Assembly: GCA_037074765.1 (NCBI GenBank)
Contig: JBAMDO010000571.1
Location: 248,001 to 312,000, forward strand
Direction: 5' to 3'
DNA length: 64,000 nt
Source of the DNA: Mansonella perstans
Lineage: Eukaryota; Nematoda; Chromadorea; Rhabditida; Onchocercidae
Shown piece by piece: positions 25,488 through 38,500 of this stretch. Under the pieces are notes generated by a model. The model did no database searches, was not told the origin of the DNA, and worked only from the letters and a program-made list of their open reading frames with translations. Each line of letters starts with the position of its first letter. Position 1 is the first letter of the stretch. The position numbers and the translations under genes are program-made.

Positions 25488-28400
25488 TTATTTTTCAACA
25501 TTAGCTTGTTCTTGCATGAGCTGCAGTAAGCTAAAACCACGCTGAACGCCAGCAGTGCTATTGTATCGCTGTGAGGTGAACATATGAGCTTGTTGTAATA
25601 TTCGTACCATTTCTGTAATTGGCGTTAACATGGCTGAATTTGATGCTGCTGCTGCTGCTGCTGCGGCTGCTGCGGCTGCTGCGGGTGCAAGTAATGTCGA
25701 GGGTACACTAAAAGATTAAATTATTCCATAGAAATTTCAAATGAACATAGAAAGCTAATACATAACAATACTACAACTCATTTCAACTGGAGGACTTTAA
25801 CTATCCATTTTATTAAAAATATGAAACAATTTTCTCATTTAGTAAGAAAGATCTACGTATTTTAAACTACGTGAAACGTGAGATAGTTTAGTAAATGTAT
25901 TTCACTGAACTAATTCATATAGAAAATTTTTTATCTTCCTCAAACAAAAGTCAAAAAGAACCTAATAGGTTCAACCATAATGGCATTAGAAAACTGTTTC
26001 GGATCTGCTTTTCCATTCGTAAGATCCAACGGTACAGTTGACGATGATTCACTATATTCTGAGATTGGTACAGCTTTTGTTGCAGCAAAACGACATGCTT
26101 CTCGTTTTGCATGCTACAAAATGAAATATTTCGAAAATAATTGTAACAAATTAATACCAAATCTTCTATGAACTTCACATCAGCGAATAAAATCTAAAAT
26201 TTACAAGTAACGGACAAAGATTAAAATTCACATATAACTCTATTTATTAAATTGTACAAACAATTCTGTAAACAAATGCGCTATGCTCATTATAATTAAA
26301 TTAATTAATATCGCACTGAAAAGCTCATCTTGGAAAATGAAACCGAATTACTTACTGTTATTTCATCAGCAACTGCCAACTTAACCGGCTTATCACATTT
26401 GCGTTTACGCGTCCCAAAACTATTATTATTCTTTTCTGGAGTTAATTTTAGTCCTGTTGATGTGGAAGTATCACTATTACTTTGCGAAAGTGGCGAATGA
26501 GCACTTACGCCCGCTTCGGATGCACCGGTAAAATACAACATATTATCCTATAAGAAAGACGACAAAAGCAAATTAAAATCACTGTAGGAAACTCGTACTT
26601 AAAAACAATACTATTACAATTTTTTTGTTAATTTCCACTCATTTCATCAAGAAAAATCATCCAGAAATCCCAGGAGCATTTCATATCTATCTATACCTGT
26701 ATCAATCAATCAATCGATCCTATCTATCTACCTAATCTAATCGACTTGTTTATCTATCTATTAATCTATATATATATATACAAGTATTTACCTAGAATGC
26801 TTGAACAAAAATAGGAGAGAGCATTGGTGTCACTACAACATAAGACTTTTGATCTTTTGCTTTGAGGACTATTTTTTCTGTCAAATTCTTACGTTGTTAT
26901 ATCAATATTTCTTAGTGCACTTTCGTTAAAATTTTTCTTTCCTTCCGATATATCAAAATTTTAATTATCAACATTTCAACATCAATCGTCGCTCTTATAA
27001 CAGCTAAGTTATTCTTGCTTATATCAAGAATTAAATTGGCACATTTTAGTCTTTGATTTTTATGCATTTAACGATTTCTGAAAGATGAAAATTCTTACAC
27101 TTATCATGAAATATTTAAATTTTTATTTTTATAGAAAAATAAGAGATCGCAAAAAAGTGAAGAAGTTAACAAACCATTTTTGGAACGGAACTATCACGCG
27201 AATTATCACCACTAAATGAATCGAACTGTCTCTGCGTAGCGGAAGTGTGCAACTTTGGATTAGGGTTAGCTGAATGCCGGTTTCTACAACAAAAGGAGGA
27301 TGTTGAAATATTAATCATTTTAATCTTGTTTTTTTTTTTTAAACCTTTTTTCAACAATTCTGTGATTTCATTTGGATTGCCTTTCTTTTTTGTCTAAGTG
27401 AAACAAGAAAACTATTCAATGTCCAATTCTTACTTATGAAGTTTCTGAATTTCACTAAATACAGAAAACCGTCAAACCTAATAGTACTTCGACGTACTAA
27501 CAACAAAATATTCGCCATGTTTCAATAAAGCATATTATATCACTACCGAAAACATACTATCGTTACAATCCGAAAGTACTAATCATGCATGTTATGTACT
27601 GGCTGATCTTGGTCAACTTAATTCATTTCAGTCACTAATTTAACATATTCAGAAATCTTGCTTTTAATTCATTGTAGATTTAGGACCACATTAACAAAAT
27701 TTGGCAAGCTATGAACAGCCATCTTATCCATCTAAAACATTAACAAATCATAAGTACCAAACAATTTCTGCATTCTACTACAACAATTGAGAAGCACAGA
27801 CCTGCTACGTCTTGATGAAAACATCATTTCACATCCTTCCACTGTACACTTATGCATTTCTTTTAAATGTACTGCACTGTTGTGTATTTTCAAAGCTCCT
27901 TTATCACAGAATGTCTTGAAACATTTCAAACACTGGACTCTTCGCTTGCCGTTACTTTTCGTTGTCTAAAAACATTCAAAATTTTACGGATTTAATATGT
28001 TCATATCATACAAACGATAGAATGAGATAAGAAAACGGAAGATCATTTCATTTTGCGCCAAAATAATGGCGATAAAAAGAGAAAAATAAAAGCAATGAAG
28101 AAAGAATTATGTTTTAAATAATAATAATAATAATACCTGCGTTACAGATTTCGCTTTCAAATCATTACTCTCAATGAATGGCACAGCATCAAATTTGACG
28201 ATTCCTTCATCGATTACAGTCGTCTCATCATGCTGTTGTTCTTGTTGTTGCATCATTTCCTTACCAACAATTTCATCGACTTCTTCAGTAACCAATTCCG
28301 ATGAAACATGTTCATCACTTGCAGATGCCTCACAACCACTTGTTGATTCCGATACTCGAGAACCTTAAATTTAAAACAATCAAATCTATCTTTTAAACTG

Positions 28401-29496
28401 ATAATGAAAGAAACCGAGTGATACTATGAATCCGAAGTATATCATTAAAGATAAAATATAAGCAAAAGTTGTAGCAGTTCCAATTTAGTAGTCAATATGA
28501 TCATAAAACAAGGCTTTAATAATTTACAACAAATAATAACAAACTAGATTAGTGCTAGAAGAATTACCACCTAAAAAAAAAAATGAACGATCTTCCACCA
28601 ACTTTTCTACGCATTTTATCTTGCACAAGCAATAGAAAGTTTGAAATATACTCATTTAAAAAGTTCTATGACCTTAGGTACTTTTCGGCATTCGATGTTT
28701 TTCATGTTTGAGCACAATGAAATTCGTACTAAACAATTGTTTGCATTCGCTTATTACTTTTAATTTTCGGAGAATAGTAAACATTTAATATCCTGTATGC
28801 AGCTATCTATATAGATATAAAAGAATTTTTATGCATATCTATTCAGATATAAGATAAATAGCCAAATGGCTTCAATTCAATTTCCTTATAAAATTACAAG
28901 ACTGAGAAAAATTGCGAAAAATGAATTTCAAAATAAATTAATAAATACGAACAAGGTCGTAAAAGCATATCGGTAACTGATCCCACTGATCCTTGAGAAA
29001 CATTCAACACTGATGATGGAAATCCTACAAACGTTGGCCAGCTATGCAAAAAGGATGGCACCAGTGATCGACGAAGTGGATCAACCAAATCAGCGCACGA
29101 AGTAATACCCGTGAAACGATCCATAAGTTGCAGTTCACACTGCACATTAGCACACATCCAATTATTCAGAGGTTTACCCGTCTTAATGTCCTGAAACAAT
29201 CACTACATCCTGTTAGGTTCGCTGTTTTATCATCAATGATGCAAACAGGATGACTCATTAGCTGCACAAAGAGTAACTAGCCACAACACAATGTACAAAC
29301 GAGTATGTTTTTCATTTTTCAAAAACTTCTAATCATGAAATTATGGAATAACTAGTGATTACAAAGCTTTTCTTAACGATAATTAGCTATAACAAAGCAC
29401 ATTCCACTTTGTAAAAGCTGCAATGTATGGATAAATCGGAATTTATATATGTTCTTTGGATTTTAACAAAAGAAATAAATTAGCCGAAAAAAAGCA

Positions 29497-29530
<34 letters not shown>

Positions 29531-32500
29531 AAAACAAAACAAAGCATTCATAATCTATCAGTGCTATTGATGAACGTCAGATCGAAATCTTAATTTGCTT
29601 TCGAAGATTTACATTTTTGCCGTTTATTCTAGCATTCATTTAAAAAGTCGATAATTAAGTGATGGGATTTTTTGTTCCAGTGAAATTTACACCACCATAA
29701 AAATAAATCATTAAGCCAGCACCAGCCATGATGCACGAAGATAACACATCAGCAATAATACCGTTACCACAGGCGTGAACAATTAAGACAAGAAAAACTA
29801 ATCACCACCAACACATACGTTTTCTCAAAAATTACATTCAATTATTTTACTTTAAAAGCGCTTCGTTTTTTCTCCGATTGCGCCAAATAAATCGCCGAGA
29901 ATTTGTGCTGCTTCATTTTCATTTCCATTCTGCAAGCTACTTTCAAATTACATTTGACACTTCCTTTCATTGTACTGCTTTCCAAATACAAAAAAATCCA
30001 CGAAATATATCAGATACTTAGCTCAAAAAATCTCTCCTAAAAGATCCAGATCAACATTTACTTCCAATAAGCATTCATTCCAATGCAAAATATTATAAAT
30101 TCATGATGAAAACTCGATCGCATTTACGCTTTTCGTATTATGATTACCCGATACAGCAAAATTTTAATTTTAGGAAGACATTTCAAGTTCAACTCATTTA
30201 CACGAAATAGAACAATATCAAACATACGGTGGACCTTTACTATTTTAAATACATAATTTGAATATATTACCCATATAATGGTCATCTTTATAAAATTAGT
30301 TAGACGTTTAACTGTAGTATTAAAGTTGCAAAAATAAGCTATTTCTAAATCGGATAATTTCCAATATGTTTAAAGTAAAACAATCAGACATTAATAACTA
30401 CTAAACAGTTCAGACTAAAAGCTATCCTTTTTATCCAGAGAACAATAAATAAAAATGTTTTATGGATGATCTTCAACAATTGTGGCATATGATGTATATT
30501 AAGAATCGAAAAACCGAAGCATTTACACAATTGCTGAATTCTATGTTTTAAGAGTTACTATTTACGACTTTTTACTAGTCATTCTGCAGTTGAATACTTG
30601 ATAAGCATAATTAACTGTTCATTATTCAGTCTCTCAAGAGTATACAATTTTTTAGAAATAGGAAAATATGGAATGAAAGTTACTAGATAGAGAGGAAAAT
30701 AGTATATCTTTAAATATAACTGAAAGAGTTAATGGCAATTGATCTTGAAAAAATAATTTCTACTGATTGTGAATATAAGATACAGTTTCTTTACAGAATT
30801 CTATTTGCTGAAAAATTCGGTAATTATGAACAAATATACAAAATATTCAAGCAAAATCTAACTAACTTTGTATTGCCTATAATTTTTTAGAAACCAAAAT
30901 TTAATTGAAAGCGGAAAGCTAAAAGGATTTGTTTGATTGAAATTAAATAAAGAAATAAAGTGTTCAACTGCTTTACATAGCAGTGCATGTTTATGAGCTG
31001 TCATATGAAAAAAAAAAAAAAAAAGTAAGGGCAATATATATTTAAATATATGAAGATAGAAGATTATAGAAATATACCCGGAAGGATTCATAAATGGATG
31101 GATACTGCAACCACGTGATATTTTTACACATAAGAATAGATAGTGGCACTAAACAATTTCGTCGTTGAAAATAATATCTTTCAAAAGGTCGTTTGTTGAA
31201 GCTCGATTGAATGGCTTTTGGAAATTGCTGTGATTGTCTCACCATCACCATCACCAACACCATCGGAAGCAATTTACTTTCCCCGATACCAATGTTTGAA
31301 ATAATGAAATGTATAAATGCTACACGTAGAATTCTAACTTTAGCATAGTCTCTATGAAAAAAAAAAACCTATATAAAACGAAGTATATTTACTTTTCCTC
31401 GTCCATAAAGCGACCTTTTTCTAAAAATATACAACCAAAATGCATCACAACTAATGTATTCTATTTTGTGCGATAGAGAAAAGCATTCAATCTAATATAA
31501 TGCAACAATTGAAATTTCACCATATCAATGCTACAAATATAGTTTTATATAGTAACTTAATTCCTCTCCAAACTATTCCGAAATCATAATTTCTCTTCCT
31601 TATTATGGAACTATAATTGAAATAAAAATTCTCGCAAGATTTCATTCCATACCGAAAACTCTACTGCTGATTTTGCAAGGATCAAACATTTTATTATATA
31701 ATTTAAAGTAGCAGTTTCATTTTCCTATATATTACAAACGAATATTCTAGTTGGTACGCAATTTATACTGTTATTATAAGGCATGTTTAAGCAGGAAATA
31801 TCGCATCAGTCAAGGCTTATCTCATAAGCTCTTATATATATAAATTCATGGAGCATTTTTCAACACTTCTGTTGTTGTTATATTAGAATCGATGACATTG
31901 CTCCATTGAAGGCATTATTTATCTTGACACCTAATTCGAGCCCTGTTTCTTCGTTAAGCTTATGTCCAAATATATATATATATATATATATATATACAAA
32001 TGAATGACATCGTCATTCTATTTGAAATATGCATTTTAAACCAAAAGTCTTACTACCCATTGGTGATGCCATGTCCTTTATCTTTCCAAAAAAATTCTTC
32101 CCATGGTATTTCCAAACTATTTTTCCTCATATTTTAGGACTTTTGGGACATCAAATATCATCTGATCGAAAAGTACAAATAAGTAACTTACGCGATCTTG
32201 AAGTCAATTCAACCGGTGGAAAAACTCCAATATTTATTTGCCAAATAGTCTGGTTTTACAAAAATGATAAAATTGGGATTTGCACTAAATCTGCAATAAC
32301 TTTGAAAATGAGTAAATTTTGATATAAAGATAACAGGGACGCTGTTTTGAATGTGCTGCAGAAATTTTCATGAAGAAAATTTCCTCAAAAGACACAGTTT
32401 ATATTGTCACCACCGCCCATACATAGCATTATCAGAGTGTACACCGATAAATCAACCATGTCATCAGTTGCTGGATATTATATGTCTTTTCAACCAACAA

Positions 32501-35500
32501 AGCCTAACAAAAAAGGCTTCAGTTCTGCTGTCCCATCTTTTTCAGGAGCACACACTGAAACGTTCGCTTTTCAGCAGTAATTTATCCAGGACGTAATCAT
32601 GCTCTTCTCTTCCTTCTTTTTTACTAAACAGAAGAGTCAGAAATTTTTAAGAGATAAGTTAACAGATATTCGGTAGGCAATTGTCTATTTATCTATTTGT
32701 CTATTTTAAGCATCCTATCCCGATTCCAAAAAAGACTACATCGAACTCCAATGAGCTATTTTCTCGTTTAGCAAAAAGAAAAAAAAAAGATTGCAAGCTT
32801 TTCGCCTAAACACAATTACAGATAGATACTCGTTAAAAGAATGTCATCTTGTCTTTAACTTATCTTACTAATTTCGACTTTTGCATTCATTTTTTCAAAA
32901 AATATCAAAACTGATTGTTCTATTCACTTTGTACAAATTTTTGCAAAAATAAACTTTTAAATTTTTACACTGACAAAAAAGACTTTTTTTTTAGAATAAA
33001 TAAAATTGAAATACACAGAATTTCTTATTTTTATGGCATTCTTTTTTTAATAATGAAAATTAATGAACTATTTCTATCTAAACCTAATGCTTACCTGTTT
33101 GTAATATAAATACGTCGTTCGTTTGGAATGCCACATATTTCAAAAATATATCAACGTGACGGAAGTAGAACTTGACAACAATATAGTGTGATTAACGATA
33201 AAATTATACAATGTTGACAGTATTCACGAAATATATCCCTAGCGTAGAAGTTGTTGAATTAAATTGCAAATAGATAAGCAATCATTGGCACTACTACCTG
33301 TATATAATATGGAATAAGAGACACTAATGAATAGACGAGCAGAGAGAACACTAATGTGCGACACACACACACACACACAAATAAACGTTTGAAATTGTAA
33401 AAAAAGGAGAAATACGGTAGCACATTTATTATATGTATCGGAGACTACAAACTACTGTCTACAACAAACGATACTAATAACTCTAATTAATTCTCTGCAA
33501 CTTATTAAAAGTTCCCACTATCCGTTTGATGATAAGTGAACATAATGTCCAATAGGACTGTATATGCTTGAAGCAAACTTATTTCAGGATAAATCTTTTT
33601 CAAAAGAAGATAAGAGGAATCGAAACATAGTTATGTTATCAACAAAAAACTCAACGTAATGATTACTGCTGAATAGATATGGCTAAAATTTGAAAAATTT
33701 TGAAATAAAATTTCATATATATATCAAAACCCTCATTGTCATCTATGTTTATTGACCCATCATCAACTCTAGCCATGTGTCCATTTCATTATTTTATATT
33801 TATTAAACTACCATCAAACCTTTTTATAACTTTTCTGCTTTAATGTTGACCAATTTATGAAGATATTGTTGAAAGAGAGAATGATAATACAGATTAACTG
33901 TACATATTTTTGAAAGAGATGTTTTGCTATTTTTAAAGTAAGGGAATATAAAAAGATGAAAATGAAAGCTCTTGACTGTTACATACTTTTTGTCGATCCG
34001 GTTAGATCCGGATTTCTGACCCTTCAATAGATTAATGAACCACTAATAATTCATTAATGAAAGAAGATGGAATGATGCATCTTTAGCAGAACAAAAACGT
34101 CAACAAATCCAACTTTTCTGAATTGTAAAGGAATGGATCAAGAAGTTATTGACTTCATTAAATCATGATTCTTTTATGATTGAAGCGGAAATAATGCTTA
34201 GATCAGTGACCAACAACATAAAGAAAAACAAATGATACTGGATAGAATTCTTAAATTGAGAACAGAAAAAGCAGCAATCAACATTTTGTTGTTTAAAATT
34301 GATGAAAACATCCTACAGCAGCAGCATTTGAATAGTGAACGGAATGGCTCAAATGGTATGTATGCCATTTTAATATCAAATAGAATTTGATTCGGGATGA
34401 CACCTATGCACTTAACCATTCTAAAAAGCACCACCGTTTTCCAGTAAAAAAAAAAAAAAAAAATTTTTATGAGGATACATACACTGCAGTGTTGTTGCTG
34501 AATCAACATTTAGGAACATACATTCATGCATATTTGATGATAGTTCACAAACAAAGATAGAGCACACAGAATCATTGGCAATGAAGAATGTTTGAGTAAC
34601 AATAGTCAGAAATATTTTCATCAACTGAAACTGTTCATGTTAACATTCTCAAAAAATTTTCAACACAGATTTCGAATTTTAAACCATACAAATCATTTAA
34701 CTAAACGGTAGCAAAACAATCATCTTATTGTGAACGATACTAATCGAACTAAGATAGCGATATTACTCGAGCTAAGATAGCGATACTACTCAAGTTAAGA
34801 TAGCCGATACTACTCGAGCTAAGACAGCCAATACTACTCGAGCTTATATGAACTAAGATCCATTGTTTATGAACAGTTAGATTAAAGTTGAGTGAATTCA
34901 AAAAAAGCTGTTGTAATAATAATTGGTGAAAATTTTGCGAGAACAAATTACTGGTTGAAAGCAATATATCCCAAGGGAGCTGTTTACTTTAGTAAGATCA
35001 TTTTTCACCCACCAAACAAAAAAAAAAAAACCCATCTAAATCTGTCATCACTGTCAAAGCATTTTGGGTAGCACTACCAGTACCGGCAAAAAGCATCAAC
35101 AGCAAAAATCAGTGGACCCTAGAGAGAGTGTCAAAAAATGCCAACAAAAGTGACAATAGCTTTTATGAATGATTAATCTCGAAAAAAGACTAATATTGCT
35201 CATAATATCATAAGCATAATCCATCCATTCATTCATTCATTCATCCATGCAGAAAATGCAATACTGCATAATTTTACAAAAACTATTGCTATAATCCCAT
35301 ATTCTTTGAATAATATTTACCTTCAAAATTCAGTAATTGCCACAAGGAATGTATCGGGAAAAAATAACAAAATGACGAAAAATATGCATACTTCAATGTC
35401 TTATGCAAATTAAGTTGCAATGCAATCATAGTTTAAAGCAGTAAAGCAAATGCCGGTATGCTTACATTATCATATTTGATAAATCCTTCCGCCCGTAGAA

Positions 35501-38500
35501 AGAGTATGCAATTTTTTTTTTTGGGCATTTTTTTTTTTTTTTTTTTTTTTTTTGGCATCTTTTAGTCTGAATTGTTCCATTCAAAAAGCATTCAATTCAT
35601 AGCAGGATGAAGACAACAAAGAAATGAAAGTTCGTGTTGCTTTTTTACTACGCTATAATTTTTTCAAAATATTCACACTACATGTATTTATTTATTCATT
35701 TATTCAATTCTCAAATTTTTAAATCTCATCTTAAAATCGTTTATTAATAAAATTCAAAAATGATAAAAGTTTGCAATATTTATAGAGTAAATTAGAATTG
35801 CAAAAGCTGAAAAAACATTATTTCATTCAATCAATTAATTTATTAAATATATCAACTTTTTGCTTTTTCCAGTCTTTAAAATTGAAAACATTGAAATATT
35901 AAAATAATTTCTAATACTAAACTAAAAATTATATGTCTAAAAGATCCCATGCATTAATAAGATTCCTAAAAGATTCCATGCCTTAAAAAATCCCATGCAT
36001 TAATACTAATTAATAATAATATAATATAACATCAGCAACTAGTACATGGAGTAGATAATTTCAAAAATTACATTATCACCCATTATATGCCTAAAAGATT
36101 CGAAAGCAATAAAAATCATCTCGTATGATATACTGTATGATAAGAATAGCATAGTATCCAATACAGACCTTATCAACTTTAGAATAACTACTCCTCTATA
36201 GCAAACTGATTTCTAAAACATAACTAAATGCGACTTTTATCGAATATAACACTGGACTATTGTTCGTTATCGATAAAAGATACAGAAATCATGTTCGATC
36301 CATCGGATTTTAAAATTTTAAATGCGATGAAATAAAACCATCGATTCATTATTTTTTTTCAAGTACTTTATTTAATAAACAACAACTCCTTCTCCTACAG
36401 GAAAAATTCGCAATGATATGCTAAAGATCAATAGATTCACTATTTTTCTTCATCACAAACTTCTAAATTTTTTAGCGATGAAGTTTGAATCATATTCAAA
36501 ATGGTAATGCTTATAAAATAGCAGTAAAGTTTTACCGCTATTGCCGATTTTATTGTTCCCTTTTCTCCGCTAAAAACTACACTCATTTCTCATTACACAT
36601 TGATACGACTTTCAGTGTAACTTTGAACAAGCCATTATCTCGACTATTTAATCTCCAAAACCAAATTCATCTGCTTTTTACTTTCGGCTCTAACAACATT
36701 TTACATTTAGCAGTATGTGTAAGACGATAAGCATAAATGACAAAATTCAAACAGGTTGTTGAGACTATGGTTTTTTTTTTGTATAATTGATTTATATAAT
36801 TATTTTGTATATAATTTATATAAAACTTTCATTTGTATAATAATTGAGAAAAGCAATGAATGTTTGTGCTATAATTTTTTTGTGTCGCAAATAACTATTC
36901 TATCTTATTCGCTTCTAAATCATTTACAAATTCTACGAAGTATGCATCATTTTCCTTTGCAAGAAATTGAAACTCAACCATTCGAAATCTTTTTTAAAAC
37001 TAATAAGGAAGTAACGAATAAAATTGATATTACTATGCATTCTAAAAGGTAAGTGTTAACAATATAAGAACACATTAACACACTACTTACTGAGATTCTG
37101 GCAAAATTTAATCTTTTTCGCGTTTGTTGTTCCTTAACATATCTTATAAACCAAGTGATTGTCTCGCATTTGAGCTTAAACTCGATGAGAATAATTTATC
37201 GGTTACATTTTAGGAATCATTCCGGATAACAGTACCATTCTCGTCTTCATGCAATCACTGAGAACTAGTTTACTAAACTTGGCAAATCCAATCCTTCATG
37301 CCATCATATGCTTTACACTTGATGCTAATTGTTTTCAGGAATTCTCTCCTTTACATAGAGATAACATTTCATATTCTACTGATTAATATAGGAACGCAAT
37401 AGTTTTTCCTGTATTAATTAAAACTGAGATAGTAAAATATTGGTATGCATGTAGAATCTCTTACAAATTTCTCTTCTATCTTCTCAATTAATACAGCAAT
37501 ATGCCAAACTGACAGAAAGGAATCTTTTAATGATAATGCTAGTAGACCTTTATCCTTTATCAGCTCAAAACTCACAGTTTGTAAAACATAGACCGCAATT
37601 ACCCCGGGTAATTCTACAATAAACTGGAGAATTCACTACTGTAACATATAAAAATTGAAAAAAAAAAATTAAAAAAAATTAGAGAATGAAATTACAAGAA
37701 CGCTTGTTATTTGTAGCAGATTACCGCATGAACTATAAAAAGTTTCAAGAAATAATAAAAATAAATAGCAACCTTAATCCTAAATTATCTGCAAGAAAAA
37801 TTATAAATTAGATTAACATAGCTACTGTTTGAGATGCGTAGAAACACAATACAGAACCATAAAGTGAAATGGAAAATAAAATTTCGAACTTCTTGCTTAC
37901 AGCTAAAAGTATTATATAATCGAAAAAATCAAAAAAAAAACGCATCTCAGTTTTTAAATTAAGAAATAAACTGTTAAGCTGCGTTGTCTTCCTCCAAAAT
38001 TCGGAAGAATTCCTTCTTAGTTTGAAATCTTGCAAAAATCTTTTCATGTACTGATTACTGCTAAGTGAATTTCTCTTTCATTGGGAATCTTACAGACATT
38101 TCAATCTGTTGATAAACTATTTTTGTGAACAAGAACAAGATTGTGCCTTATATCAAAAGATAAGAAAATGAATACATTATGTATTAAATACTGAAAATAA
38201 ACCAAACGTGATTTTAAACATCTTTCTGATACCTTTTGTTTGGAAGAAAAAGTTCCAATAAATCTCTCGGTAAGGCATTACATGAATTACAGCCAATTGT
38301 AAACAATGGATAAAAAGATAAAATTAAATAACTGAGAAGACAGAATTCCTACAGCACACAGATACCCAATAAAGAACAACTTCAAAGATAGAAGCTTACC
38401 TCTTGGATAAATCCTCTCTCAAAATCATCTATTTTCCAACCAGTACGTCGAATGATTGCTTCGGCTCGTTTTCTCGTCAGTGTAGATAATGCACGGTGCA

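Larger units (their letters stand above)
29191..38399 (-). other. 9.2-kb basonuclin intron
   Basis: This is the gap between the exon ending GFIQE (38528-38400) and the exon starting [11 protein letters not shown] (29190-28953); it is far longer than any other intron in the window. It contains a broken zinc-finger-like fragment (32340-32596, +), a decayed MSP-domain copy (36941-37386, +), long poly-A/T runs (about 29499-29530, 35530-35554), a TA run (31970-31996), a CATT run (35223-35246) and a 24-bp tandem repeat (34746-34855). Between these I see no supported gene. Confidence 0.8.

Noticed and set aside
26680..26782. CRISPR-like regular repeat
   Set aside because: It is a simple ATCT/ATCA microsatellite without spacers, in eukaryotic intron sequence.
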